From the NCBI RefSeq assembly GCF_014195505.1, contig NZ_JACIBV010000001.1:5084001-5148000 (forward strand): a stretch of 64,000 nucleotides of DNA. The letters are read 5' to 3'. Positions 1 to 9,176 of this stretch are shown piece by piece. A program made the translations under genes and the position numbers. Below the pieces are notes generated by a model that ran no database searches, was not told the origin of the DNA, and saw nothing but the letters and a program-made list of their open reading frames with translations. Position 1 is the stretch's first letter. Each line of letters starts with the position of its first letter. This DNA is from Nonomuraea dietziae. Lineage in GTDB: Bacteria > Actinomycetota > Actinomycetes > Streptosporangiales > Streptosporangiaceae.

Positions 1-62
1 ATTTGACAATGCATTCCGTGGTGTATCGTTTTATCGTTATTCGCGCCGAGCCGAGAGAAGTC

Positions 63-1046
63 ATGCCCTCATCGCTCCCCCTTTCCCTGCGCATCCGCGT
101 CAGGGCCCGAATAGCCCTGTCGCGATCCCTGCGCATAATTCCGGGAAGCGCCACACTCCGTGCCAGAAACGCCTTCGCACGGTCACACGGAACCAGCAGA
201 GCGGTGCTCGGGCAGGTCGTCAGAGTTCTTCGCCACCGGCCGCTCGACTTTCTCACCGACTTCTCGCTGCCGGACAATCCAGAGATCCGGCTGGTCTCCG
301 TCGAGTCGCGGCTGGTCCGCCTGCTCTTCTGGTACGGCGAGCGCGGCTACGAGGGCATGGAGACCACGTGCTGGCGGCGGTTGTGCGGCGGCGCGAGCAG
401 CGTCCTCGAACTCGGCGCCAACATCGGCTACTACACCGTGCAGGGCGCGAGCGCGGCGCGTCCGGCCGCCTACGTGGCCGTCGAGGCCAATCCGGAGTCG
501 GCCGCGATCGTCGAGCGCAACGTGGCGGCCAACTCCCTCGACAACGTCAAGGTCGTGCAGGCCGCCGTGGTCGACGACGACGCCCCTGACTCGCTCGAAC
601 TGGCCCTCCCCGACCAGGAGCAGTACGTGGCGCCCACCGGGGCCTACCTGGCGCAGGGCGGCGAGGGGATCACCGACAGGCCCGCCTCCCGCACGATCAG
701 CGTGCCCACGGTCAGGATCACCGACCTGATCGGCGGCGTCGACCTGCTCAAGCTCGACATCGAGGGCTACGAGGCGAAGGTCCTGAGGGCCGCGTGGCCG
801 CAGATCATCGCAGGGCGCCCCACGATCGTGCTCGAGGTGCTCAGGAACGTTCCCGACCTGCGCCGGGTGCTCGTCGATCTGCGCGCCCACGACTGGGAGG
901 TGTGGGCGATCGGGGAGCACGCCCTGCACCCCGTCACCGACGAGCAACTCGCCGCCGAGGCGCCCCTTCCCCGGTACGGCTCGCGCGACGTCGTCCTGAT
1001 TCCCGCCGAGCGCGCCGCCGAACTCGTGGGCCGTCTCGGCTCCTGA
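63..1046 (+). CDS. FkbM family SAM-dependent methyltransferase
   Basis: Probable O-methyltransferase of the FkbM family, 327 residues from the ATG at 63. The glycine-rich SAM motif VLELGANIGYYT lies about 110 residues in, followed by an acidic ribose-binding segment (YVAVEANPES) and the later LLKLDIEGYE stretch typical of the family. The frame stays open to the window edge, with an ATG at 9 as an alternative start. I chose 63 because GAGAG precedes it and the residues before it look non-conserved. FkbM enzymes often methylate sugars or polyketides, and the convergent dTDP-rhamnose operon suggests a glycan substrate, which is inference. Confidence 0.8.
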   Translation: MPSSLPLSLRIRVRARIALSRSLRIIPGSATLRARNAFARSHGTSRAVLGQVVRVLRHRPLDFLTDFSLPDNPEIRLVSVESRLVRLLFWYGERGYEGMETTCWRRLCGGASSVLELGANIGYYTVQGASAARPAAYVAVEANPESAAIVERNVAANSLDNVKVVQAAVVDDDAPDSLELALPDQEQYVAPTGAYLAQGGEGITDRPASRTISVPTVRITDLIGGVDLLKLDIEGYEAKVLRAAWPQIIAGRPTIVLEVLRNVPDLRRVLVDLRAHDWEVWAIGEHALHPVTDEQLAAEAPLPRYGSRDVVLIPAERAAELVGRLGS

Positions 1047-1109
1047 GGTCAGGCCACGCCACCCGCGCCGCCTCAACCCTTGAGGTCGGGCCACGCCGCG
1101 TGCGCCGCC

Positions 1110-1967
1110 TCAGTTCTGGAGGTCCGGCCACGCCGCGTGCAGGGCCGTCCGCCAGTCCCGTGGCGCGGGCAGCCCAGCCGCCGTCCACCGGGCGTGGCCC
1201 AGGACCCCGTAGGCGGGCCTGGGCGCCGGGCGGGGAAAGGCCGAGGTGGCCACGGGGATCACCCGGTCGGGGTCGGCGCCCAGCAGGGTGAAGACCTCGC
1301 GGGCGAGTTCGTGCCAGGTGGCCTGTCCCGCGTTCGTCCCGTGGTAGATGCCGGGGGGCGCCTGCGACCGGGCGAGCAGGAGGAGGTGCCGGGCGAGGTC
1401 GGCCGCCGAGGTCGGCTGCCCGTGTTGATCGTCGACCACCTGCACGGTCTCGCGTTCGGCGGCCAGACGCGCCATGGTCTTGACGAAGTTGGCGCCGGAC
1501 CTGCCGTACAGCCAGGCCGTCCTGACGATGTAGCCGCTGTCGGGCAGCAGGTCGAGCACCGCGCGTTCGCCTGAGAGCTTGGTGCGCCCGTAGGCGTTGA
1601 GCGGCGCGGTGGGCGCGTCCTCGGGGTAGGGCGTCGTCGCCGTCCCCGAGAAGACGTAGTCGGTGGACAGGTGGACGAGGCGGGCGCCCGCCTCGCGGCA
1701 CGCGAGAGCGAGCGCACGCGGGCCCGCCGCGTTGACCTGGTGGGCGCGTTCCTCCTGCGCTTCGGCGTCGTCCACCGCCGTCCACGCCGCGCAGTTGACC
1801 ACCACGGACGGCTTCACCCTGGCCACCAGGTCGCGCACCGAGCCCTCGTCGCACAGGTCGAGGACGCGCCGCCCAGGGGGGACGACCCGCTCTCCCTCGG
1901 CTTCCAGCAGCGCCACGAGTTCGGCGCCCAGCTGGCCCGTGGACCCTGTCACCATCCAGGTGCTCAT
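1110..1967 (-). CDS. rfbD: dTDP-4-dehydrorhamnose reductase
   Basis: Last step of dTDP-L-rhamnose synthesis: NAD(P)H-dependent reduction of dTDP-4-keto-L-rhamnose. The 285-residue protein is an extended SDR with an N-terminal TGSTGQLG nucleotide-binding motif, the STDYVFSG segment and the catalytic pair in YGRTK. The ATG at 1967 is chosen because it overlaps the rfbB stop as ATGA, giving translational coupling. The frame could start 24 bases earlier, but that would enter rfbB further. It is the last gene of the rfbA-rfbB-rfbD run. Confidence 0.92.
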   Translation of the reverse strand: MSTWMVTGSTGQLGAELVALLEAEGERVVPPGRRVLDLCDEGSVRDLVARVKPSVVVNCAAWTAVDDAEAQEERAHQVNAAGPRALALACREAGARLVHLSTDYVFSGTATTPYPEDAPTAPLNAYGRTKLSGERAVLDLLPDSGYIVRTAWLYGRSGANFVKTMARLAAERETVQVVDDQHGQPTSAADLARHLLLLARSQAPPGIYHGTNAGQATWHELAREVFTLLGADPDRVIPVATSAFPRPAPRPAYGVLGHARWTAAGLPAPRDWRTALHAAWPDLQN

Positions 1968-2932
1968 CCACCCGCCCTGAGCGGCTTCCACCAGGAGGGG
2001 TTGTCGGCGTACCAGCGGACCGTCTCGGCGATGCCCTCGTCGAAGCCGACGGCGGGCCGGTAGCCCATGGCGCGCAGTTTGCCGTCGTCGAGCGAGTAGC
2101 GGCGGTCGTGGCCCTTGCGGTCCTCGACGTGCTCCACCCGCTCCCAGTCCGCTCCGCAGGCACGCAGCAGACGATCGGTGAGCTCCCTGTTGGTCAGCTC
2201 GGCCGTGCCCGCGATGTGGTAGGTCTCGCCGGCCTCGCCCCGCTCGGCGACGAGCTGGATCCCCGCGCAGTGGTCGGCGACGTGGACCCAGTCGCGCACG
2301 TTCTCGCCGTCACCGTAGAGGGGGACATTCCGCCCCTCCAGCAGATTCGTCGTGAAGAGCGGGATGATCTTCTCCGGGTACTGGTAGGGGCCGTAGTTGT
2401 TGCCGCACCTGGTGACGCAGACCGGCAGCCCGTGCGTGATGGCGTAGGCGCGGGCGATCAGGTCGCCGCCCGCCTTCGAGGCGGCGTACGGCGAGCGGGG
2501 CCGTACGGGCGCCTCCTCCGTCCAGGAACCCGTCTCGATCGAGCCGTAGACCTCGTCGGTCGAGACCTGCACGAACTTCGCTGTTCCGGCGTCGAGGCAG
2601 GCCTGGAGCAGGGTCTGCGTGCCCAGCACGTTCGTGCGCACGAACTCCGCCGCCCCCTCGATCGACCGGTCCACGTGGGACTCGGCGGCGAAGTTGATCA
2701 CCAGGTCGTGCCCTGGAACGGTCCGCCCGAGCAGCTCCGCGTCGCAGATGTCGCCGTGGACGAAGCGGAAGCGGCCGGCCGCCGCCTCCAGGTTGGCCAG
2801 GTTGCCCGCGTACGTGAGCCGGTCGAGAACGGTCACGTCGGCGCCCGCGAACGCGGGATAGCCGCCGGACGCCAGCGTGCGGACGTAGTGCGACCCGATG
2901 AAGCCGGCGCCGCCGGTGACGAGAATCCTCAT
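1964..2932 (-). CDS. rfbB: dTDP-glucose 4,6-dehydratase
   Basis: Converts dTDP-glucose to dTDP-4-keto-6-deoxyglucose. The 322-residue extended SDR begins MRILVTGGAGFIGSH (NAD-binding Rossmann motif) and carries FAAESHVDRS, STDEVYG and the catalytic YAASK motif, all diagnostic of RmlB. The ATG at 2932 overlaps the rfbA stop as ATGA. Upstream in-frame sequence (to 3112) is a shadow inside rfbA and is not part of this protein. The length is normal for the family. Confidence 0.95.
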   Translation of the reverse strand: MRILVTGGAGFIGSHYVRTLASGGYPAFAGADVTVLDRLTYAGNLANLEAAAGRFRFVHGDICDAELLGRTVPGHDLVINFAAESHVDRSIEGAAEFVRTNVLGTQTLLQACLDAGTAKFVQVSTDEVYGSIETGSWTEEAPVRPRSPYAASKAGGDLIARAYAITHGLPVCVTRCGNNYGPYQYPEKIIPLFTTNLLEGRNVPLYGDGENVRDWVHVADHCAGIQLVAERGEAGETYHIAGTAELTNRELTDRLLRACGADWERVEHVEDRKGHDRRYSLDDGKLRAMGYRPAVGFDEGIAETVRWYADNPSWWKPLRAGG

Positions 2933-3996
2933 GAACTGATCTGCACCTTGCTGTGATCGCCGAGCACGAGCCGGTGTGCTCGGGGGGTGTGAGGGGCGGG
3001 GGTGACCTCGACGTCGTGCCCGATGAGTGAGGCCTCGATCCGCCGGACCCCCGAGATCGACGCGCGAGGCAGCACGATCGAGTACTCGATCTCGCTGTCG
3101 ATGATCCTGCAATCTTTCGCGATCGAGGTGAAGGGGCCGATGTAGGAGGCGCTCACCTCGGTGCCCGCGCCGATGATGGCGGGGCCCACGATGCGCGACC
3201 CTCGCACCACCGCCCCCTTCTCGACCACCACCCGCCCGATCAGCTGGCTGGCCCTGTCGACGCTTCCCGACACCTCCGGCTCGAGCGACTCCAGGACCAG
3301 GCGGTTGACTTCGAGCATGTCGGTGACGTTACCCGTGTCCTTCCAATATCCGGAGATGACCGTGGACTCGATCCGGTACTCCTCGTCGATCAGCCACTGG
3401 ATGGCGTCGGTGATCTCCAGCTCGCCACGCCACGACGGCTTCAGCTCGGTCACCGCTGTGTGGATCGCCGGGGTGAACAGGTAGACCCCGACCAGCGCCA
3501 GATCGCTCTTCGGCCTGGAGGGCTTCTCCTCGAGAGCGACGACCCGCCCGCCGTCGTCGAGTTCGGCCACCCCGAACTCCTGCGGGTTGGCCACCTGGGT
3601 GAGAAGGATCTGCGCAGCGGGACGCTCGGCCCTGAACGTGGACACCAGGTCGTTGATGCCGCCGACGATGAAGTTGTCGCCGAGGTACATGACGAAGTCG
3701 TCGTCCCCGAGGTAGTCCCGTGCGATGAGCACCGCGTGCGCGAGGCCGAGCGGCGCGGCCTGACGGAGATAGGTCACCGACAGGTGGAATCGGGTGCCGT
3801 CGCCGACCGCCGCCTCGATCTCGGCCTGCGTGTCGCCCACCACGATCCCGACCTCGGTGATGCCGGCGTCGGCGATCGCCTCCAGCGCGTAGTGGAGCAC
3901 CGGCTTGTTGGCCACGGGGACCAGCTGCTTGGCGGACGTGTGCGTGATCGGGCGTAACCGGGTGCCCGATCCTCCTGCGAGGACGAGTGCCTTCAT
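2929..3996 (-). CDS. rfbA: glucose-1-phosphate thymidylyltransferase, long form
   Basis: Makes dTDP-glucose from dTTP and glucose-1-phosphate. The N-terminus has LAGGSGTRLRPIT, the nucleotidyltransferase signature, and KQLVPVANKP. At 355 residues it is about 65 longer than the Escherichia coli RmlA. The extra C-terminal part (roughly residues 240-355) shows the hexad-like pattern of a left-handed beta-helix (for example VVEKGAVVRGSRIVGPAIIG), matching the StrD-like long form common in actinobacteria and archaea. Its start overlaps the transferase stop by one base (TGATG). Confidence 0.93.
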   Translation of the reverse strand: MKALVLAGGSGTRLRPITHTSAKQLVPVANKPVLHYALEAIADAGITEVGIVVGDTQAEIEAAVGDGTRFHLSVTYLRQAAPLGLAHAVLIARDYLGDDDFVMYLGDNFIVGGINDLVSTFRAERPAAQILLTQVANPQEFGVAELDDGGRVVALEEKPSRPKSDLALVGVYLFTPAIHTAVTELKPSWRGELEITDAIQWLIDEEYRIESTVISGYWKDTGNVTDMLEVNRLVLESLEPEVSGSVDRASQLIGRVVVEKGAVVRGSRIVGPAIIGAGTEVSASYIGPFTSIAKDCRIIDSEIEYSIVLPRASISGVRRIEASLIGHDVEVTPAPHTPRAHRLVLGDHSKVQISS

Positions 3997-5445
3997 CAGT
4001 ACGCCCCCTCACCGCGGGTGACCGCGGGCCAGGTCTTCCACAGGATCTGGAGATCCAGGATCAGCGACCAGTTCTCCACGTAGCGCAGGTCGAGCCTGAC
4101 CGACTCCTCCCAGCTGAGGTCTGATCGACCGTTCACCTGCCACAGACCGGTGATCCCGGGCTTGACGAGCAGCCTGCGGCGTACGTCGTCGCCGTACTTG
4201 GCCACCTCCTCGGGTAAGGGAGGACGCGGCCCCACCAGGGACATGTCGCCGCGCATGACGTTGAACAGCTGAGGGAGCTCGTCGACGGAGCGACGCCGCA
4301 GCCAGGCCCCCACGGAGGTGATCCTTGGATCGTTCCTAATCTTGAAGAGCACGCCGTCACTCTCGTTGAGCTCACGCAGGTTGGTCTTGATCTGTTCGGC
4401 GTCGCTCACCATCGTCCTGAACTTGTAGACGGTGAACTCCTTGCCGTCCTTGCCGACCCTGGTCTGGCGGAACAGCGCGGGCCCCGAGCTGTCCACCCTG
4501 ATCACGGAGGCGACGAGCACGAAGACCGGCAGCAGGAGGAGAAGGGCCGAGGCGGCGAGCACCTTGTCGAAGACGCTCTTGACGATCTGACGGCCGCCCT
4601 TGAGGTAGGGGTGGTCGACGTGCAGCAACGGCAGGCCGGCGACAGGGCGGATGTTGATGCGCGGCCCTGCCACCTCCATGAGGGCCGAGGCCACGTAGAG
4701 GTCGGTGTCACGTTCCTCCAGCCGCCATGCCAGCTGGCGCAGGGCGATGCCGTCGAACTCCGGGCAGGAGAGCACCGCGACCGTGTCCGCGCCCACCTCG
4801 GTCACCACGTCGGCGACGCGGGTGAAGTCACCCAGTACGGGGAAGCCGTCGAACTGGTGCGGCACATCGGGGTCGAGCGGGGAAGGCACGCAGGCGCCCA
4901 CGATCCGCATGCCGTGGTAGCGCTCCCTGCTCAGCTGACGGTGGAGCTCGATGACGGCCGTCCAGTGACCGACGACCAGGACTCTGCGCATGCACTCGCC
5001 CTCGTAGCGGCGCTGGTGCAGCCGCTTGCGCAGCCGGTAGCGGAAGAACAGGTCGGCCAGGGCGGCCAGGGGGAGGCCCGCCATGACGTAGCCCCTGGCG
5101 ATCGGGGTCTGCGTGCCGTACGCGATGATCGCCACGAGTGAGGCGAGAGCGGCGGCGGCCCTGGAAGACCCTTCGGTACTCGTCGGGCGCGTCACCCAGG
5201 TAGCGCTCGTCGTACCCGCCTGCCGCCGCGATCACCACCGGCCAGCTCGCCACGAGCACTCCGGCCAGGCCTATCTCGATGGGTGTGAGCTGGCCCGTGA
5301 AGCTTCTGATCACCACCACCGTCGTCAGACCGGCGAGGACGCAGGCGAGGTCGCCCGCGATCGCGGTGCGGACGTAGCGCCTGAACCATAACCTCCCCTC
5401 CTTCTGATCGGACGATAAAGCTGCTCTCTGTACGGCTGTATCCAT
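3996..5445 (-). pseudogene. polyprenyl-phosphate sugar phosphotransferase, split by a frameshift
   Basis: Initiating enzyme of exopolysaccharide synthesis that loads a sugar phosphate onto undecaprenyl phosphate. Two frames are needed to read the family. The first runs from an ATG at 5445 (AGGGG just upstream) through two or three membrane segments to YLGDAPDEYRRVFQ near 5165. The second then continues with LASLVAIIAYG and further membrane segments, a CoA-binding-like middle domain, and the catalytic bacterial sugar transferase domain (SVFDKVLAAS, YKFRTM, SVDELPQLFNV, SLVGPRPPL). Dropping one G of the C/G tract near 5157-5163 joins them into one protein of normal length (about 480 residues). 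It is either a real frameshift or a sequence error. If real, the catalytic domain could still be made from an internal start. Confidence 0.85.
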
Positions 5446-5787
5446 TGCCCCTCGCTGCACTAACCCGCCCCATGCACAACAGACGTGCCATTCGCCCCAC
5501 TGGTTGACAGCCAAAAGCCCCCAAATCCGGATCATCCTTAGAATCCAAGACGCCTGCCGTGCATCGGAAGTCAACTTGGATGTCCAGATCCGGCCACGCG
5601 GATTGATAGGAGTCGGTCTTGACAGGACGCCGCCTCAGGTGCCACGGCCATGACCGGAACCTCGACGGCGCATCACCAGCACCACCGTGATCATCGGTAT
5701 CGGCATTCGGGACTTAATTGCCGATCAACGCCTATGGCAAAGATCGCCCTTGACAGAAGGCCCGCGATCCAGATCAGCCGAGACGCG
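5446..5787. other. gene-free stretch of 342 bp
   Basis: No reading frame here resembles a protein. It lies upstream of the leftward rhamnose operon and should hold that operon's promoter, but I could not identify a convincing -35/-10 pair on the minus strand. TTGACA hexamers occur on the plus strand at 5504-5509 and 5619-5624 without a matching -10 or a downstream gene within 600 bp. Confidence 0.5.
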
Positions 5788-6138
5788 CTAGTCGTACTCC
5801 AGATCCTGCAGCGCGGCGGGGGGCTCGGGGCTGCGCCACACCACGACGATCCGGTCAGCGATCGCCTCCGAGGCGGCACGCAGCCGCTCGAGGTCGAAGT
5901 CGGGCAGGTAGCGCAGCCGCGCCAGGAAGGTGGCGTCCGTGGCGGACCGCGGCACGACGCAGCCTTCCCCATCGCGGTCGAGGAGAATGTAGAGAAGCTC
6001 GGATGCCGACTCGGTGACGACTCGCACCTCGACGACGTCTTCCCACGCCATCGCCTCGACGCTCCCGTCGGAGTAGTGGCGGGTCACGCCCTCTTCGGTG
6101 ACGTACACGTAGGAGTCCGGCACTGCGTTGCCGTGCAT
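5788..6138 (-). CDS. hypothetical protein, 116 residues
   Basis: Not recognised. The protein has a beta-rich N-terminal half (YVYVTEEGVTRHYSDGSVEAMAW, then VVEVRVVTESASELLYILLD) and a helical middle (DLERLRAASEAIAD), with no signal peptide or membrane segment. The alternating pattern is reminiscent of a small PH-like fold, which is only a guess. It is divergent from the beta-helix gene, with 153 bp between the two starts. Confidence 0.6.
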   Translation of the reverse strand: MHGNAVPDSYVYVTEEGVTRHYSDGSVEAMAWEDVVEVRVVTESASELLYILLDRDGEGCVVPRSATDATFLARLRYLPDFDLERLRAASEAIADRIVVVWRSPEPPAALQDLEYD

Positions 6139-6291
6139 GGGCGCGATTCTTGCGAGTTCAGGGTGTTTCCCGCAAGGGACCTACACCGCAGAATGGCGGA
6201 AAGTACGGTGACATGCCCGGCGTCGCTCGAGATCCAGAACGGTTGAGCACTTTCATAGGCAGCAAACCACCTATATCGGTATGAAGGTGAC

Positions 6292-8565
6292 ATGAAGCTT
6301 CGCTTTGGCAGCGTGGCCTTGAGCTTGCTCGTCATATTGACGCCGTCGGGATTCTCCGGCACGTCAGCGGCGACGCTCTCTCCTGGGATTCAGCTCTTCG
6401 TGTCCGCTGCGGACGGAGACGACGGGAACGCGGGAACGGCCGAGAGCCCCCTGCGCACCGCGGCCGCCGCGGTCGGCCGTGCCAAGGCCGACGCGATGAC
6501 GACGATCGTGCTCCGCGGAGGCGACTACCGCGAATCGCTCGGCGGCATCGCCAAGCCGGTGACGATCGAGGCGTACCCCGGTGAGGAGGTGTGGTTCAAG
6601 GGCAGCACGCTGGTCGAGCCCGGCACGTTCGTGGCCGACGGCTCCGCCTGGCGGCTGGACGGCTGGAACCCTGACATCTGCAGGCCCGGCGCGGACGGCA
6701 GGGCCTGCGTCTTCCCGCCCGACATCGTCCAGGGCAACGAGCTGGCGGGCGACCCCGCGATGGTCTTCTACAACGGCGCGCCGCTTCGCCAGGTGGCAGC
6801 CCACGACCGGCTCGGCAAGGACACCTTCTACTGGGACAGCGCCCGCGGCAGGCTGTACGTCGGCAACGACCCCACCGGGCAGGTGGTCGAGGTCTCGAGC
6901 AGGCGCTACGCGCTGCAGTTCCTGGCCGGAGCCGAGAACTCTGTCGTGCGCGGGATCGGCTTCGCGCAGTACGCCACGAGCCAGGACTACCGCAAGCACC
7001 CGGCCGTGGTCATCAGCCAGGCGGACGGGGTGGTTCTCGAGGACAACACCATCACGCTGAACGCCGCCGCCGGAGTGGTGGCCAACGCCTCGGACATGCG
7101 GATCACCGGTAACGAGATCTCCTTCAACGGCTCCAACGGCGTGCTCTCCTACAGGGCGGTGGGCCTGCGCTTCGAGAGCAACAAGATCGTGGGCAACAAC
7201 CAGGAGCGAACGGGGCTGGAGTCGTCACGCAGCCTGGCGGGCGCCGGGATGAAGGCCACCTACCTGCGCAAGGCGATCATCAAGGACAACGTCTTCGAGG
7301 GCAACATCGGCACGGGTTTCTGGTGCGACCTGTCCTGCGAGGATGTCACGATCGTCGGCAACCTCGCCAAGGGCAACGCCAAACACGGCCTGTACTACGA
7401 GGTCTCCGCCCGCGGGCTCATCGCCTCCAACCTCATGACGGGCAACGGCCAGTCCGGCCTCAAGATCAGCGGCTCCAACCACGTGCGCGTGTACAACAAC
7501 ACCCTCGCCGACAACGCGCAGACGCTCCTTGTCGCCGAGGATCCCAGGCCGAACACCGATCGCTGCGACGCCGACAACTGCCCCAGCGAGGAGGCCCTGG
7601 CCAGGGGCGTGACCTGGGACACCTCGGACGTGACGCTGATGAACAACGTCTTCGCCGCCAGGGCGCAGGGTGCCGCCGTCATCGAGACCGTCGACGCCAA
7701 CGGGCAGGCGTCGGGCAGGCGGGTGGGCGCGAAGGGCATGATTCCCGGCACCCAGATGGACCACAACGCCTACCACAGGGCCGGGCCCGGCAGCCCTCCT
7801 CACGTGGTCACGTGGGCGCAGCCGAGCGGCGGCGAGGTCGGCTACCCCACTCTCGCGGCCTTCAAGGCGACGGGGCACGAGAGGCACGGCCGCTATCTGG
7901 AGGGCGCCCAGCCGCTCTTCGCCGGCGCCGACGACTACCGCGTCCTCCAGGACAGCCAGGCGGCGGAGAAGGGAGCCCCCCTGCCCGCCGACATCGCGGC
8001 CGCGCTCGAGGTGGAAGAGGGCACCCGGCCCCCGCTCGGCGCGCTTCGCTGGCCCGACTCGGACTCCGGCGGCTCCGAACCCACGGCCACCGCCTCTCCC
8101 TCCCCCTCCCCCACGCCTGCGGACAGGCAGGGGGTGCTCCGCAGGCCGGTCCACTTTCTGGTGCATGCGTCTACCGGTCACGTCCTGATGACACTGGACA
8201 GGCGAGAGGCCGAGCGGGCCGCGTCCCGTGGCTACGACAGCCGAGGGGTGGGCTTCCTCGCCTCCTCGGGCCGGGCGCGGGCGCTGGCTCCCGTCCACCG
8301 TCTCCTCCACCCGGTGACGGGCGACAGGCTCCTGCTCACGAGCGCGGCCGAGCGGGACACCGCGGTGACGCGATGGGGTTACACCGTCGAGGGCGTGGCC
8401 TTCTACGCCTCCGTGTCACCGACGGCGGGCCTCGTGGACATCCATCGCCTGCAGAAGGGCGCCTACCACCGGTACGTGATCGGCCCGGCCGCCAGGGACG
8501 CGGCGATCGCCGAGGGCTGGCGCTACGAGCACGTCGCCTTCTACGCCAGGCCGCCCGCCTACTAG
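6292..8565 (+). CDS. secreted parallel beta-helix protein with C-terminal DUF5648-like repeats
   Basis: Exported 757-residue protein with a signal peptide ending near GTSAA (residue 27) and a start supported by AAGG eight bases upstream. Residues about 30-580 form a right-handed parallel beta-helix like those of polysaccharide lyases and periplasmic copper-binding NosD. The recurring turns include NTITLN, NEISFNGSNG, NKIVGNN and NVFEGNIGTG. A Ser/Pro linker (about 590-612) leads to three repeats of roughly 47 residues. Each has an H-x-G or H-x-x-x-G start and a closing GY..EGVAFYA-type motif, resembling DUF5648, a probable carbohydrate-binding module. The substrate is unknown. It ends on a CTAG that is also the stop of the opposing gene. 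Confidence 0.85.
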   Translation: MKLRFGSVALSLLVILTPSGFSGTSAATLSPGIQLFVSAADGDDGNAGTAESPLRTAAAAVGRAKADAMTTIVLRGGDYRESLGGIAKPVTIEAYPGEEVWFKGSTLVEPGTFVADGSAWRLDGWNPDICRPGADGRACVFPPDIVQGNELAGDPAMVFYNGAPLRQVAAHDRLGKDTFYWDSARGRLYVGNDPTGQVVEVSSRRYALQFLAGAENSVVRGIGFAQYATSQDYRKHPAVVISQADGVVLEDNTITLNAAAGVVANASDMRITGNEISFNGSNGVLSYRAVGLRFESNKIVGNNQERTGLESSRSLAGAGMKATYLRKAIIKDNVFEGNIGTGFWCDLSCEDVTIVGNLAKGNAKHGLYYEVSARGLIASNLMTGNGQSGLKISGSNHVRVYNNTLADNAQTLLVAEDPRPNTDRCDADNCPSEEALARGVTWDTSDVTLMNNVFAARAQGAAVIETVDANGQASGRRVGAKGMIPGTQMDHNAYHRAGPGSPPHVVTWAQPSGGEVGYPTLAAFKATGHERHGRYLEGAQPLFAGADDYRVLQDSQAAEKGAPLPADIAAALEVEEGTRPPLGALRWPDSDSGGSEPTATASPSPSPTPADRQGVLRRPVHFLVHASTGHVLMTLDRREAERAASRGYDSRGVGFLASSGRARALAPVHRLLHPVTGDRLLLTSAAERDTAVTRWGYTVEGVAFYASVSPTAGLVDIHRLQKGAYHRYVIGPAARDAAIAEGWRYEHVAFYARPPAY

Positions 8566-9176
8566 TCGCCGGCCGTCGAGCCCCAGGAATGTGCGAGATG
8601 TTCGTGGACGGCGGCCTGGGCGTCTCCCGCGGCTATCGCGTCGAGCAGGGCGCGGTGCTCGGCGACCAGTTGGTCGCGGTCCTCGTAGACCCTGCGCAGC
8701 CGTACCAGGCCGAGTCTCGTCTCGGCTGCCAGCGCCCCGTACAGCCGCAGCAGCCTGGGGCTTCCCACCGCCTCCACCAGCGCCTGGTGCAGCGCCATGT
8801 GCTCGGCCACCACGTCCGACCAGGGGGCGTCGTCGGGCAGCGCGGCCATCCGCTCCAGCGCCGCGTCGGCCTCCCGCACCCGCCGTCCGGCCAGCGACCT
8901 GGCCATCAACTGCTCCAGCGGCCTGCGGACGAACATGAGGTCGTCGAGGTCCGCCGTCGTCACCTCGGGGACGTACGCGCTGCGGTTGCGCTCGCGCCTG
9001 AGGAGACCCTCGTGCACGAGGACGGCCAGCGCCTCCCTGACCGTCGGCCGCGCGACGCCGTAGGCGGCGGCGATCTCCTGCTCGGGAAGCGACGTGCCCG
9101 GATCTATCTCGCCCGACAGCACCCGCTGCCGCAGCGCGTCAGCGAGCGCGCTGACCGTCGACACCGGCCTCAACAC
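8562..9176 (-). CDS. GntR family regulator, FadR/FCD subfamily
   Basis: Transcription factor of 204 residues. The N-terminal winged helix-turn-helix (about 10-70) includes IAAAYGVARPTVREALAVL and GLLRRERNRSAYV. The C-terminal all-helical FCD ligand domain (about 80-200) contains the metal-site-like histidines of AEHMALHQAL and VAEHRALLDAI. The GTG start at 9176 has GAGGAAG upstream. The gene overlaps the end of the EamA exporter by 38 bp, so the two are one transcript and the exporter is the natural target. The operator at 9998-10008 supports autoregulation. Confidence 0.9.
   Translation of the reverse strand: MLRPVSTVSALADALRQRVLSGEIDPGTSLPEQEIAAAYGVARPTVREALAVLVHEGLLRRERNRSAYVPEVTTADLDDLMFVRRPLEQLMARSLAGRRVREADAALERMAALPDDAPWSDVVAEHMALHQALVEAVGSPRLLRLYGALAAETRLGLVRLRRVYEDRDQLVAEHRALLDAIAAGDAQAAVHEHLAHSWGSTAGD

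Noticed and set aside
5150..5190. Programmed frameshifting in the sugar transferase
   Set aside because: There is no slippery heptamer or downstream pseudoknot that I can support; a plain indel in a G/C tract explains it better.
5504..5624. Two TTGACA hexamers on the plus strand (5504-5509 and 5619-5624)
   Set aside because: No -10 at 16-19 bp and no plus-strand gene before 6292.
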